Positions 1 to 9,697 of a DNA stretch of 64,000 bases are shown here, piece by piece. The notes below the pieces were generated by a model. The model ran no database searches. It was not told where the DNA came from and worked only from the letters and a program-made list of their open reading frames with translations. Numbering within the stretch: the first letter of the stretch is position 1; every line of letters begins with the position of its first letter. This stretch comes from Salinisphaera sp. LB1 (GTDB lineage Bacteria; Pseudomonadota; Gammaproteobacteria; Nevskiales; Salinisphaeraceae): positions 2,294,001 to 2,358,000 of the forward strand of contig NZ_CP029488.1 in assembly GCF_003177035.1 (NCBI RefSeq), read 5' to 3'. Made by a program: the position numbers and the translations under genes.

Positions 1-101
1 ATCGCCAGCAACTCCGCGTCCGACAGCGCGGCGGCGCCGCGTTCGAGCAGTTTTTCGCGTGGCCGCTCCGTGGCCGGCCAGTCCGTGATACGCATTCTCA
101 T
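1..101 (-). CDS. radC: RadC family protein, N-terminal fragment (cut by window edge)
   Basis: Only the first 33 or so codons are present; the gene runs off the left edge on the minus strand. The reading begins M-R-M-R-I-T-D-W-P and continues with E-R-P-R-E-K-L-L and [10 protein letters not shown], the characteristic start of the RadC/MPN family (formerly called a DNA repair protein, function unsettled). It is divergent from coaBC, the usual gammaproteobacterial arrangement. A second in-frame ATG at 95–93 is an equally good start. Confidence 0.85.
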   Translation of the reverse strand, partial: MRMRITDWPATERPREKLLERGAAALSDAELLA

Positions 102-165
102 CCCCGTCTGTCGTTGTTCGACTCGGCCCATGGAGCGACCGGCCGTCCCGGGTACAATAGAGCCC

Positions 166-1362
166 ATGCAAGCACTGGCCCAACGTCGCGTGCTGCTCGG
201 GGTGACCGGCAGTATCGCCGCTTACAAGACGCCGATCCTGGTGCGCCGTCTGGTCGAGGCCGGCGCCGAGGTCCAGGTGGTGATGACCGCGGCGGCGAAA
301 CAGTTCGTCACGCCGATGACCCTGGCGGCCGTTTCCGGCCATCCGGTGCGTGACGACCTCTGGGATGAAGCCGCCGAGCTGGCGATGGGCCATATCGAGC
401 TGGCGCGCTGGGCCGAGCTGGTCCTGATCGCGCCGGCCAGTGCCGACACCATGGCCCGGCTGGCACTCGGCCGCGCCGACGATTTGTTGACCACCCTCTG
501 TCTGGCCACCACCGCCGATATGGTGGTGGCACCGGCCATGAATCATGTGATGTGGGCGCACCCGGCCACGCGCGCGAACATGGCGACACTGGCCGAGCGC
601 GGGATGACCTTTATCGGCCCGGACACCGGCGAGCTAGCCGAGCGCGAATCCGGCGCCGGGCGCATGAGCGAGCCCGAGGCGATCCGGGATGCGTTGATCG
701 CCCGTTATGGCGTCGTACGCGGGGCGCTCGCCGGGCGGCGCGTGGTGGTCACCGCCGGGCCCACCCGGGAGGCGCTCGATCCGGTGCGCTATCTGACCAA
801 TCGTTCGTCGGGGCGCATGGGCTACGCGCTGGCCGCGGCCTGCGCGGCGGCGGGGGCCGAGGTCACGCTGGTGTCCGGACCGACGACACTGGCCGCCCCG
901 GGCGGGGTGACGTGCGTCGACGTGGAGTCGGCCCGCCAGATGTACGATGCGGTAATGGCCGCCATGCCCGGTGCGGATGTCTTCATCGGCGCGGCGGCGG
1001 TCGCCGACTACCGCCCGGCCGAGGTGGCCGGCGATAAAATCAAGAAATCCGACGGCGACGCTACGCTGCGCCTGGCGCGCACGGGCGACATCATCGCCGA
1101 GGTCGCGCGCGCCTGGCCGGGGGCGTTCACGCTCGGCTTCGCCGCCGAGACCACCGGCATGGAAGCCGCTGCGCGCGACAAGCGCCGGCGCAAGGGGCTG
1201 TCCATGATCGCCGGCAACGTGGTCGGCCCCGATAAGGCCTTCGGCCGCGACGACAACGAACTGCTCGTGATCTGGGACGGCGGCGAGAAACGCCTGGCGC
1301 GAGCGGCCAAGGCCGACCTGGCCCGCGATCTCGTCGCCCTGATCGGCGAACGCCTGACATGA
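166..1362 (+). CDS. coaBC: Bifunctional phosphopantothenoylcysteine decarboxylase / phosphopantothenate–cysteine ligase
   Basis: This cytosolic enzyme of coenzyme A synthesis joins 4'-phosphopantothenate to cysteine (CoaB, C-terminal half) and decarboxylates the product to phosphopantetheine (CoaC, N-terminal flavoprotein half). Visible signs are the flavoprotein opening [10 protein letters not shown], the active-site histidine region M-G-H-I-E-L-A, the P-A-M-N-x-x-M-W motif, and in CoaB the T-A-G-P-T-R-E dinucleotide-binding start, K-I-K-K-S and N-V-V-G-P-D-K-A-F. The length of 398 aa is normal. The start at 166 gives the conserved N-terminus; upstream in-frame starts add unrelated residues. 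A TACAAT box at 152–157 is a possible -10. It heads a group with dut four bases before its stop or 26 bases after it, depending on the dut start. Confidence 0.95.
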   Translation: MQALAQRRVLLGVTGSIAAYKTPILVRRLVEAGAEVQVVMTAAAKQFVTPMTLAAVSGHPVRDDLWDEAAELAMGHIELARWAELVLIAPASADTMARLALGRADDLLTTLCLATTADMVVAPAMNHVMWAHPATRANMATLAERGMTFIGPDTGELAERESGAGRMSEPEAIRDALIARYGVVRGALAGRRVVVTAGPTREALDPVRYLTNRSSGRMGYALAAACAAAGAEVTLVSGPTTLAAPGGVTCVDVESARQMYDAVMAAMPGADVFIGAAAVADYRPAEVAGDKIKKSDGDATLRLARTGDIIAEVARAWPGAFTLGFAAETTGMEAAARDKRRRKGLSMIAGNVVGPDKAFGRDDNELLVIWDGGEKRLARAAKADLARDLVALIGERLT

Positions 1363-1388
1363 CACCCTCGAAGGATTCGGAACATTCG

Positions 1389-1844
1389 ATGACACAACTG
1401 CAGGTGAAACGCCTCGACGCGCGGCTCGGCCGCGACTTTCCCATGCCGGCGCGCGCCACCACCGGCTCGGCCGGCATCGATTTGCGCGCGATGATCGCCG
1501 CGCCGCTGTCGCTCGCGCCCGGTCAATGCGAACTGCTGCCCAGCGGTCTGGCGGTGCATATCGCCGATCCGAACCTGGCCGGGCTGATCCTGCCGCGCTC
1601 GGGGCTGGGCCACAAACACGGCATCGTGCTCGGCAACGGCACCGGCCTGATCGACTCCGACTACCAGGGCGAACTCAAGGTCTCGGTCTGGAACCGCGCC
1701 GATGTGGCCTACACCATCGAACCCGGCGAGCGCATCGCGCAGTTCGTGCTCATTCCCGTGGTTGCGGCCGAACTCGCCGTGGTCGACGAATTCGACGAAA
1801 GCCCGCGCGGCGTGGGCGGCTTCGGCTCGACCGGCGCGGCCTGA
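1389..1844 (+). CDS. dut: dUTP diphosphatase (dUTPase)
   Basis: Hydrolyses dUTP to dUMP and pyrophosphate, keeping uracil out of DNA and supplying thymidylate synthesis. The trimeric dUTPase motifs appear in order: [28 protein letters not shown] with the catalytic Asp region, R-I-A-Q-F-V, and the C-terminal arm [10 protein letters not shown]. The length is 151 aa, as expected. I chose ATG 1389 because the family begins M-x-x-L-Q-V-K; an upstream ATG at 1359 overlaps the coaBC stop and would add ten residues. The coaBC–dut pair is conserved across gammaproteobacteria. Confidence 0.95.
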   Translation: MTQLQVKRLDARLGRDFPMPARATTGSAGIDLRAMIAAPLSLAPGQCELLPSGLAVHIADPNLAGLILPRSGLGHKHGIVLGNGTGLIDSDYQGELKVSVWNRADVAYTIEPGERIAQFVLIPVVAAELAVVDEFDESPRGVGGFGSTGAA

Positions 1845-1848
1845 TTCG

Positions 1849-2265
1849 ATGACGATCGGCGACGGCACGACGTTGCTCGATATCGACCATGTGCATGTGT
1901 TTGTGGCCGATTGTGCTGCCGCGCGCCAGTGGTATGCACGCGTGCTCGGGTTGACGCCGGTGCCGGAGCTCGAGTTCTGGGCGCGCGAGGGCGGCCCGCT
2001 GGCGTTGTCGAACCCGGCGCGCACGGTCACGCTCGCCCTGTTCGAGCAGAGCGAATCGGTGCATCGTGCCATCGTCGCCCTGCGCGTGAGCGGCGCCGAT
2101 TTTCTCGCCTGGCAGCGCGACCTGTCCACCGCGCCGGATCTGGCCGTGCGCCGGGCGGACCACGCGGTAGCGTGGTCGCTGTATTTTGCCGATCCCGATG
2201 GCAATCGGTTCGAGATCACCACCTATGATCATGCGACCGTGGCCGCAGTCATAGCCGACAACTGA
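1849..2265 (+). CDS. VOC (glyoxalase/bleomycin-resistance fold) family protein
   Basis: A 138-aa single-domain vicinal-oxygen-chelate protein. It opens L-L-D-I-D-H-V-H-V-F-V-A-D, a βαβββ start with a candidate metal-ligand His, has the common A-R-Q-W-Y-A-R-V-L-G-L helix, and ends with Y-F-A-D-P-D-G-N-R-F-E-I, the usual VOC terminal strand with the metal-ligand Glu. Substrate cannot be told from sequence: the family includes glyoxalase I, extradiol dioxygenases and fosfomycin-type resistance enzymes. It starts 5 bases after the dut stop and lies before argB, where Pseudomonas has algC, so it is probably co-transcribed with both neighbours. Confidence 0.75.
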   Translation: MTIGDGTTLLDIDHVHVFVADCAAARQWYARVLGLTPVPELEFWAREGGPLALSNPARTVTLALFEQSESVHRAIVALRVSGADFLAWQRDLSTAPDLAVRRADHAVAWSLYFADPDGNRFEITTYDHATVAAVIADN

Positions 2266-3204
<939 letters not shown>

Positions 3205-3250
3205 CCCCGGCGAAAGCAAGCGCAAGTATTCACGCATGCGGAGACACTTC

Positions 3251-3571
3251 ATGGCTGCGTTCGAGGGCTACTGGCGTATTGTCTGGATGGAGGCATGGGA
3301 CGAAGACTTCATCGATCTCGTCCAGCCGGGCTATTTCCGTTTTACCGATGATTCGGGTGAATTCGCCTTCGGCGCCGTGATCGCCGAGATCGACGCCCGC
3401 TACGCCGATAACGGTGGTCGCGTGGATTTTTCCTGGCAGGGCAGCGATGAAGGCGACGACGTCAGCGGTCGAGGCGGGTTATCCCTGACCGGCCGGAACA
3501 CAGCCGAAGGCCGGTTGTTCATCCATCTCGGCGATGATTCGGCTATTCGTCTCGAACGACAGGCATGCTAA
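3251..3571 (+). CDS. Small conserved hypothetical protein
   Basis: A 106-aa soluble acidic protein with no signal peptide or membrane segment. It opens with F-E-G-Y-W-R-I-V-W-M-E-A-W-D and contains D-L-V-Q-P-G-Y-F-R-F, D-F-S-W-Q-G-S-D-E and a final F-I-H-L-G-D-D-S-A-I. I have seen proteins with this pattern (G-Y-W-R-I, M-E-x-W-D, F-S-W-E-G, H-x-G-D-D-S) scattered in diverse bacteria without assigned function. An upstream ATG at 3236 would add five residues. It lies 46 bases after argB and before the SNF2 helicase, at the left edge of the accessory block. Confidence 0.6.
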   Translation: MAAFEGYWRIVWMEAWDEDFIDLVQPGYFRFTDDSGEFAFGAVIAEIDARYADNGGRVDFSWQGSDEGDDVSGRGGLSLTGRNTAEGRLFIHLGDDSAIRLERQAC

Positions 3572-3627
3572 GCCGGCAACAGAGATCGGCAGCCCTGATG
3601 AGGCGGCGCGGCACAGGCTGACGTGAT

Positions 3628-6600
3628 ATGGCCGCGGATTTCGGACGCACCTGGTGGGGCCGGCAATGGCTGGCCGCCTTTGACGGCATCGATCAGAGCA
3701 ACCGGCTGCCGCGCGGGCGGCGCTATGCCAATAACGGCTCGGTCCGCGCGGTCGATATCGCCGGCGGCACGGCGACCGCGCGTGTGCTGGGCACGCGCCC
3801 CACACCATACCGGGTCCGTATCGCGCTGCCGGCATTTTCCAAGGTCGAGCGACAGACCGTGCTGGACACGGTGCAAGCCGATCCAGTGCTGCTGTCGCGC
3901 CTGCTCAACCGCCAGTTGCCGGCGCATGTCCTCACGCGGCTCGAGGCGCGCGGTATCCGGCTGTTTCCGCGCTCCTGGCGTGACCTGACCGCGCGCTGTT
4001 CCTGTCCCGACGACGCGCTGCCCTGCAAGCACATCGCGGCGGTGATCTATCTGCTGGGCAACGAAATCGACAAGGATCCGTTCCTCGTGTTCGCGCTGCA
4101 TGGGATGGATCTGGCCCAAACGCTGCAGGCGCAGATGGGCGTGGCCCCCGAATCGCTCACCACGCTGCCCGTGTTTTCGGATGACTGGTCGAGCGAGCCG
4201 GTGATCGAGCATTTCGAGCCGCCATGGGCCGGGGCCTTCGCCGCGGTCGATTTGTCGCGGATTCCGGCACTCGAGTCGCGGATTTTCACGATTCTCTCGG
4301 CCCGGCCGCTGTTTCACGGCAAGGATTTCCATCAGATTCTGGCCACGCATTACAGACGCGCGCGAAGGGCGGTCCGGGCGTTTGATCGCGAGGCCGATAC
4401 GCCATGGTCCGAGGCCGAGCGGGTTACTTGGCTGACCGCGATCATCGACGACAGCGGCGGCCTGATCGAGATGCGCGGCGACCACGGGCGCCTGTTCAAG
4501 GCGGTGCACAAAAAACGCGCCCCGGATGACTTCGAGGCGTTCCTGGCCGGGCTGCATGCGTTGCCGGCCGAGCGCGAGCCGCGGCTGGCTCATCGCGTGG
4601 CCCTGTGGCGCACACTACTGCGCTTCGCGCTCAAGCTGATCGAGCAGGGCGCCTTCGTGCCCGCCGTGGCCGCGGACAGCCGCGGCGCGACGGTCGTAAC
4701 ATGGCAGCCGGCACGCCTGGCCGAGCCGGTCGCGGATCTGTTCGACCGCCTGTGCGCACTGTGTCCGCCGGATCTGGTGCGGCTGGAAAGCGGCAAGTCA
4801 CGCCGGCGCGAGCCGGCCTATGCCGATGCGCCCACCCAAATCAGCGCCGCCCTCAACGTGCTGCTCGGCTTCTTCGTTCGCGCCGGTTTCGAGAGCACGG
4901 CCGAATCCCGTCAGGATGACCCGATCAAGCGGGTATTCTTCATCGGCCAGCCGGTGCGTTTCGAGTCGTTCGAGACGCGCCGGGCGCCGTCGTTGATCGC
5001 CCACTGGCTGCGCCGCCTGAGCCTGGGCGAGCGCGCGCACCGGCTGCACCTTCGGGTCGACGAGCCGGGCCCGGACCAGCTGGCCGTGGCGCTGACGGTC
5101 GAGCGCGACGACGGCTTTCAGCCGATTGCGGACTGGCTGGCCGGGACGCCCGACGGCCCCGCCCGGGCCGATGTGCTCGCCGATCTGGCGGTGCTGGCGG
5201 ATTATTTCCCGGATATCGAACAGTTGTATGCGGGCGAAGCGGCCACGGCGGCCAGCGACGAGACGCGCGAACAGACGCTGCGCTATAGCCTCGAGGCCTT
5301 CACCCCGATCCTGCGCGACGTGCTGCCGGCGCTGCGCATGCTGGGTATCGGCGTGATCCTGCCCAAGGCGCTGCGCAATCTGGCCCGGCCCCAGGCCAGC
5401 CTGTCGTTGTCGAGTGCGGACAGCGAGTCGGCGGTAAGTTATCTCAACCTGGATCAATTGCTGACCTTCGATTGGCAGGTGGCGATCGGCGATCGCCAGA
5501 TTTCGGTCGACGAATTCCGGCGGCTGGTCGAAAACGCCGCCGGCCTGGTGCGGATCATGGATCAATACGTCATGGTCGACGCGCAAGAGACACGCCGCCT
5601 GCTCGACAAACTGGACACGCCGCCGGCCGAGCTGTCGCGGGCCGAGTTGCTGCAGGCCGGCCTGTCCGGCGAACTCGACGGCGCCGCAGTCGCCGCCAGC
5701 GAGGACGCCCGGGCGCTGTTCGATCAACTCATCCGGCCGCAATCGCCGCCGCCGGTGCCGGCTACGCTCGACGCCCGCCTGCGGCCCTATCAGCAGCGCG
5801 GCTTCGAGTGGCTGGCTGAAAACGCCCGGCTGGGCTTCGGCAGCCTGCTGGCCGACGACATGGGGCTGGGCAAGACCTTGCAGCTGATCGCGCTGTTGGC
5901 TCATCTGAAAGCGACCCATCGGCTCGACCAGGCGAGCGCGCTGATTGTCTTGCCGACCCCGCTGCTGACCAATTGGCGCCACGAGATCGCGCGTTTCGCG
6001 CCGGACCTGACGGTGCAGATCTACCACGGCCCGAATCGTCAGCTCGGTCAGGCTAGCCACGACGTAGTGCTCACCAGCTACGGCCTGACCCGTTCGGATG
6101 CCAAGACACTGGCCCGGCCGCGCTGGGCGCTGGTGGCCATCGACGAGGCCCAGAACATCAAGAATCCGGCGGCGGCCCAGACCAAGGCGGTCAAGCGTCT
6201 CAAGGCCGATATCCGGATCGCGTTGTCCGGCACCCCGGTGGAGAATCGCCTGCGGGAATACTGGTCGGTATTCGATTTCATCAATCCGAAAGTTCTGGGC
6301 ACCCAGAAACGTTTCGCCGAAATGTTCGCCCAGCCGATCGAGCGCGACCGCGACCAGGCCGCGCTGGATAAATTCCGCGCCATCACCGCGCCGTTCATCC
6401 TGCGCCGGCTCAAGACCGACCGTTCCATCATCGCCGACCTGCCGGACAAGATCGAGGCCAATCGCTATTGCCGGCTGACCGCGGAACAGGCCTCGCTGTA
6501 CCAGAACAGCGTGGACGCCGTCATGCAGGAACTGGCCGCGGCCGACGAGGGCGTCGAGCGGCGCGGCATCATCTTCAAGCTGCTCAATGCCCTCAAACAG

Positions 6601-7173
6601 ATCTGCAACAGCCCGGCCCAGTTTGCCGGCCGCGAGACCGCCGATATCGACGCCTCCGGCAAGCTCGCCGCGTTCATGGGTATCCTGCGCGAAATCGATG
6701 CCGCCGGTGAAAAAGCCCTCATCTTCACCCAGTACACGACGATGGGCCGGCTGCTGGCCGCAGCACTCGGCGACGAACTCGGCATCGACGCCCCGTTTCT
6801 GCACGGCGGGCTCACCCGCAAGCAGCGCGACGGCCTGGTCGACGCGTTCCAGGGCGAAGGCGGCCCGCGCGCCCTGATCGTCTCGCTCAAGGCCGGCGGC
6901 ACGGGCCTGAACCTCACCGCGGCCAGCCAGGTCATCCACTACGACCTGTGGTGGAACCCGGCGGTCGAGGCCCAGGCCACCGACCGCGCCTATCGCATCG
7001 GCCAGTGGCGCAATGTCATCGTCCATCGCCTGATCACGGAAAACACCTTCGAGGAGAGAATCGATGCCATGATCCAGTCGAAAAAAGAGCTGGCCGACCT
7101 GACCGTGGCCAGCGGCGAACGCTGGATCACCGATCTGTCCGACGCCGAGTTGCAAGATCTGGTGAGTTTGTGA
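3628..7173 (+). CDS. SWIM zinc-finger SNF2-family DEAD/DEAH-box helicase
   Basis: A 1,181-aa ATP-dependent DNA translocase of the Snf2/Rad54-like group. The N-terminus (F-G-R-T-W-W-G-R-Q-W, then R-G-R-R-Y-A) is the module usually paired with a SWIM zinc finger, which follows at about residues 122–144 (C-S-C … C-K-H). A long middle region has no motif I recognise. The SNF2 motor follows: Q-x-x-G-F-x-W-L, Walker A D-D-M-G-L-G-K-T at about 743–750, D-E-A-Q at about 839–842, S-G-T-P-V-E-N-R, and the C-terminal lobe with G-G-T-G-L-N-L and A-T-D-R-A-Y-R-I-G-Q at about 1117. The DEAQ box and RIGQ motif are typical of bacterial RapA/SNF2 proteins, some of which serve in defence. It is the first gene of the argB–pyrE accessory block. 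Confidence 0.85.
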   Translation: MAADFGRTWWGRQWLAAFDGIDQSNRLPRGRRYANNGSVRAVDIAGGTATARVLGTRPTPYRVRIALPAFSKVERQTVLDTVQADPVLLSRLLNRQLPAHVLTRLEARGIRLFPRSWRDLTARCSCPDDALPCKHIAAVIYLLGNEIDKDPFLVFALHGMDLAQTLQAQMGVAPESLTTLPVFSDDWSSEPVIEHFEPPWAGAFAAVDLSRIPALESRIFTILSARPLFHGKDFHQILATHYRRARRAVRAFDREADTPWSEAERVTWLTAIIDDSGGLIEMRGDHGRLFKAVHKKRAPDDFEAFLAGLHALPAEREPRLAHRVALWRTLLRFALKLIEQGAFVPAVAADSRGATVVTWQPARLAEPVADLFDRLCALCPPDLVRLESGKSRRREPAYADAPTQISAALNVLLGFFVRAGFESTAESRQDDPIKRVFFIGQPVRFESFETRRAPSLIAHWLRRLSLGERAHRLHLRVDEPGPDQLAVALTVERDDGFQPIADWLAGTPDGPARADVLADLAVLADYFPDIEQLYAGEAATAASDETREQTLRYSLEAFTPILRDVLPALRMLGIGVILPKALRNLARPQASLSLSSADSESAVSYLNLDQLLTFDWQVAIGDRQISVDEFRRLVENAAGLVRIMDQYVMVDAQETRRLLDKLDTPPAELSRAELLQAGLSGELDGAAVAASEDARALFDQLIRPQSPPPVPATLDARLRPYQQRGFEWLAENARLGFGSLLADDMGLGKTLQLIALLAHLKATHRLDQASALIVLPTPLLTNWRHEIARFAPDLTVQIYHGPNRQLGQASHDVVLTSYGLTRSDAKTLARPRWALVAIDEAQNIKNPAAAQTKAVKRLKADIRIALSGTPVENRLREYWSVFDFINPKVLGTQKRFAEMFAQPIERDRDQAALDKFRAITAPFILRRLKTDRSIIADLPDKIEANRYCRLTAEQASLYQNSVDAVMQELAAADEGVERRGIIFKLLNALKQICNSPAQFAGRETADIDASGKLAAFMGILREIDAAGEKALIFTQYTTMGRLLAAALGDELGIDAPFLHGGLTRKQRDGLVDAFQGEGGPRALIVSLKAGGTGLNLTAASQVIHYDLWWNPAVEAQATDRAYRIGQWRNVIVHRLITENTFEERIDAMIQSKKELADLTVASGERWITDLSDAELQDLVSL

Positions 7174-7174
7174 G

Positions 7175-7251
7175 CTTGGTTTGCTGAGCGCAGCTCGACT
7201 TTGGCTTGTTCAGCGGAGCGCTCAACCGGCTTTGGATTGCTCGGCGTGGCT
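7175..7251. repeat. Three imperfect direct repeats upstream of the toxin–antitoxin operon
   Basis: Three diverged copies of a 21–24-base unit, approximately CTTTGGNTTGCTCAGCGNNGCT, start at 7175, 7199 and 7230. They begin just after the SNF2 stop codon and end about 50 bases before the toxin operator palindrome. They could be binding sites for a regulator or a decayed tandem duplication; the sequence alone does not say which. Confidence 0.5.
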
Positions 7252-7304
7252 GCATTTCGGGAGTGCGTGTTGCTTGCTTACGATATTCCAGTCAGTTGCA
7301 TTAT

Positions 7305-7322
7305 TGTAGCTTTAAAGCTACA
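7305..7322. promoter_or_regulatory. Perfect 18-bp palindrome, likely toxin–antitoxin autoregulatory operator
   Basis: TGTAGCTTTAAAGCTACA reads identically on both strands and ends 9 bases before the GTG start of the toxin. It sits in an AT-rich pocket of otherwise GC-rich DNA, where the promoter should be. Antitoxins with a helix-turn-helix domain, such as the one encoded here, commonly bind such dyads with the toxin as co-repressor. Assignment as the operator is inferred from position. Confidence 0.6.
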
Positions 7323-7331
7323 TTTAAATAG

Positions 7332-7646
7332 GTGGATATCAAGCAGACACTCGAGTTTGCCCACTGGCTCGATAGCCTGAAGGACAAGCGGGCCCAGTTG
7401 CGCATTGATATCCGCATCCGCCGGTTGGCTGACGGCAACCCGGGCGAGCACCGTGATCTGAAAGGCGGCGTCAGCGAACTGAAGATTCGCGAAGGTAAGG
7501 CCTACCGGGTGTATTACACCGAGCGCGGTGGCGAACTGGTGATTCTGCTATGTGGGGGCGACAAATCCAGCAAAACGAAACAGCAGGCCGATATCGCGAA
7601 AGCGCAACGGCTCGCTGCGAATCTGGGTGAAACCGATGATTACTGA
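7332..7646 (+). CDS. RelE/ParE-superfamily toxin (HigB-like addiction module killer protein)
   Basis: A 104-aa basic protein of the type II toxin family once called 'addiction module killer protein' (TIGR02683-like). Recognisable blocks are F-A-H-W-L-D-S-L-K-D near the N-terminus, R-I-R-R-L-A-D-G-N-P-G-E-H-R-D-L, G-V-S-E-L-K-I, the strand Y-R-V-Y-Y, and L-V-I-L-L-C-G-G-D-K-S-S-K. Members are expected to act as ribosome-dependent or ribosome-independent mRNA interferases; activity here is inferred. The start is GTG at 7332, just after the palindromic operator. The toxin gene comes first, the HigBA order, and its 3' end overlaps the antitoxin start by 11 bases, which suggests translational coupling. 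Confidence 0.85.
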   Translation: MDIKQTLEFAHWLDSLKDKRAQLRIDIRIRRLADGNPGEHRDLKGGVSELKIREGKAYRVYYTERGGELVILLCGGDKSSKTKQQADIAKAQRLAANLGETDDY

Positions 7647-7980
7647 GACCATTCCATTCGACCCGTCCCGACATCTCGATACAGCAGCCGACATGGCGAT
7701 GTATCTGGATATGGTCCTTGAATACAACGACGGCCGTCTGCTTTCCCAGGCGTTGGGCGACATCGCGCGGTCGCGGGGCATGAGCGATCTGGCGCGCCAG
7801 ACCGGCTTGTCCCGCGAGTCGCTATATCGCGCCTTGTCGGACCAGGGCAATCCGAATCTGGCGACGCTCATGAAGATATTTAACGCCCTTGGCCTGCGCT
7901 TGTCCGTCAAGGAGCGTGAGGAACCCGAGACGCAGACTACGACTTCAGATATCGCGGAGCACGAGGCGAGTAAACGTTGA
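7636..7980 (+). CDS. Helix-turn-helix antitoxin (addiction module antidote protein)
   Basis: A 114-aa antitoxin partner (TIGR02684-like). The N-terminus F-D-P-S-R-H-L-D-T-A and the following helices are the usual toxin-facing part. A helix-turn-helix fills the middle: A-L-G-D-I-A-R-S-R-G-M-S-D-L-A-R-Q-T-G, then L-S-R-E-S-L-Y-R-A-L and N-P-N-L-A-T-L-M-K-I. The C-terminal tail of about 25 residues is polar and probably unstructured. It should neutralise the toxin and repress the operon through the palindrome at 7305. ATG 7636 is chosen because the family begins M-x-x-x-x-x-P-F-D. Confidence 0.85.
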   Translation: MITETIPFDPSRHLDTAADMAMYLDMVLEYNDGRLLSQALGDIARSRGMSDLARQTGLSRESLYRALSDQGNPNLATLMKIFNALGLRLSVKEREEPETQTTTSDIAEHEASKR

Positions 7981-8059
7981 GTGGTGAACCCGTCGATCGA
8001 AGATAAAAAAAGGTGGCCGAAGTGCTTAACGCATCGAGCCAGCGCGCAAGGATAGTTTG

Positions 8060-9565
8060 ATGAGCGATACGACCCAAACGGCCGATCTGTTCCGCCACGT
8101 CAGCGCCGAGCGGGCGACGGCCTATCGCGCCGTGCTGGATGCGTTCGCCGCCGCCAAGCGCCAGTTTCGTCTGCATCTGCGCCCCGACGAGGTGCGCGCG
8201 GAAGCGAGCTGGCCGCACGGCGGAATCCCTACGCTGGAGGAAGTCCAGAGTCTGCTGGCCCAACTCGTGGAATGGGGCAACCTGCGTGCCCAGGCCGATA
8301 CCGCGCGCGTTTCCACCATCGAGGATTTCTATCGCGCCAAGTTTCTCTATCAACTCTCGCGCGAGGGCGAAGCGGTGGAAACCGGGCTGGCGGCCTTCGC
8401 GCAGGCGCTGGAGCGCCGCGCCGAGCTGCAGACGGTAGCGCTGGAGGATATTCAGACCCAGCTCGCCGCGTTGCGGCGCCTGGCCACGGAAACCCCGCTC
8501 GACGGCGCGCGCATTCACCAGACCCTGCGCGAGCTCGTGCATGTGTTCGAGGGGCTGGCCGACAACGCCGAGGATTTCATGGCTGGATTGGCGCGCACGG
8601 TGGAGTTGCAGGCCGCCGATGCGGCCACCGTGGTCGCCTACAAGGACCGGCTGATCGATTATCTCGAGCGCTTCATCGGTGATCTGGTGGCCGCTTCCGG
8701 GCGCATCGCCGAAACCATCGCCGCGCTCGAGCCGGCCGACGAGTTGCTGCGCCTGGCCGCGGCCCGCGAAGCCCGGGATGCCGCGCCCGGCGACGATCAG
8801 GCCAGTGACGAGGCGGTCGAACGCGCGCTCGCGGCCTGGCGCGAACGCTGGGCCGGCCTGCGCGGCTGGTTTCTGCGCAGTGACGACGGCCCGTCCCAGG
8901 CCCAGCGCCTGCGCGCGCGGGCCCGCTCGGCGATTCCGCGGCTGTTGTCGGCGATCGCGCGGGTCAACGAGCGCCGCACCGGGCGCAGCGACCGTACCGC
9001 CGATTACCGCGAGTTGGCGCGCTGGTTCGCCGATACCCGGGACGAGGCCGATGCGCATCGGTTATGGCGGGTGGCGTTCGGCTTGTCGCCGGCGCGTCAT
9101 CTGGCGCTTACCGTCGAAGACGATGTGGCCGCGACCACGCCCTGGATCGATTCGCCCGCCATCGCCATCGAGCCGACCCTGCGCGAACGCGGACGCCTGC
9201 CCAGTGCCGGCGGTTCGCCCAAGGTGCACGATCGCAGCGCCGAAAAAGCCTGGTTGGCCGAAAAGATCGCCGCCGAGGATGCCCAGATCGCCGCGGCGCG
9301 TGAGCGGCTGGCCACCGATGAGATCACCCGCCTGTCCGAGATCGGCCGGCTGGATCGCCACGCTTTTGCACTGTTTCTCGACGTGCTCGGCGAAGCGCTC
9401 GCCGCCATGCAGGAGCCAGCCGCGCGTATCGAGCGGCTGACCTCCGACGGCAGCCTGGCGCTGACCCTCGCCCCCATCGACGACGCACCCATGGTGACGA
9501 TCGAAACCGAGGACGGCGTTTTTGCCGGGCGCGATCACTGGCTGCATGTGCGGGCCGTGGATTGA
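8060..9565 (+). CDS. jetA: Wadjet anti-plasmid system, JetA-like kleisin subunit (DUF2397/TIGR02677 family)
   Basis: First gene of a Wadjet-type operon. The 501-aa protein matches my memory of the DUF2397 family: an N-terminal winged-helix part (L-F-R-H-V-S-A-E-R-A … R-Q-F-R-L-H-L-R-P-D-E-V), a long helical middle, and a C-terminal winged-helix-like end. By analogy with MukF, JetA is the kleisin that bridges the two SMC heads. ATG 8060 has the ribosome-binding site AAGGAT 7 bases upstream. Unlike compact Wadjet operons, it is separated from jetB by 518 bases that contain two small membrane-protein genes. Confidence 0.85.
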   Translation: MSDTTQTADLFRHVSAERATAYRAVLDAFAAAKRQFRLHLRPDEVRAEASWPHGGIPTLEEVQSLLAQLVEWGNLRAQADTARVSTIEDFYRAKFLYQLSREGEAVETGLAAFAQALERRAELQTVALEDIQTQLAALRRLATETPLDGARIHQTLRELVHVFEGLADNAEDFMAGLARTVELQAADAATVVAYKDRLIDYLERFIGDLVAASGRIAETIAALEPADELLRLAAAREARDAAPGDDQASDEAVERALAAWRERWAGLRGWFLRSDDGPSQAQRLRARARSAIPRLLSAIARVNERRTGRSDRTADYRELARWFADTRDEADAHRLWRVAFGLSPARHLALTVEDDVAATTPWIDSPAIAIEPTLRERGRLPSAGGSPKVHDRSAEKAWLAEKIAAEDAQIAAARERLATDEITRLSEIGRLDRHAFALFLDVLGEALAAMQEPAARIERLTSDGSLALTLAPIDDAPMVTIETEDGVFAGRDHWLHVRAVD

Positions 9566-9697
9566 CCGGCGCGGCGCTTGCCGAGCGTGCTGAAGACGAG
9601 TTTCGGGATGACCGCCAAAAGGCGCGCGATAGTTCGATACGCTCGGGCCTTATGTCCGTCAATGTGTAAACTTGCGTCATGGCGCGGGTTATATGGG

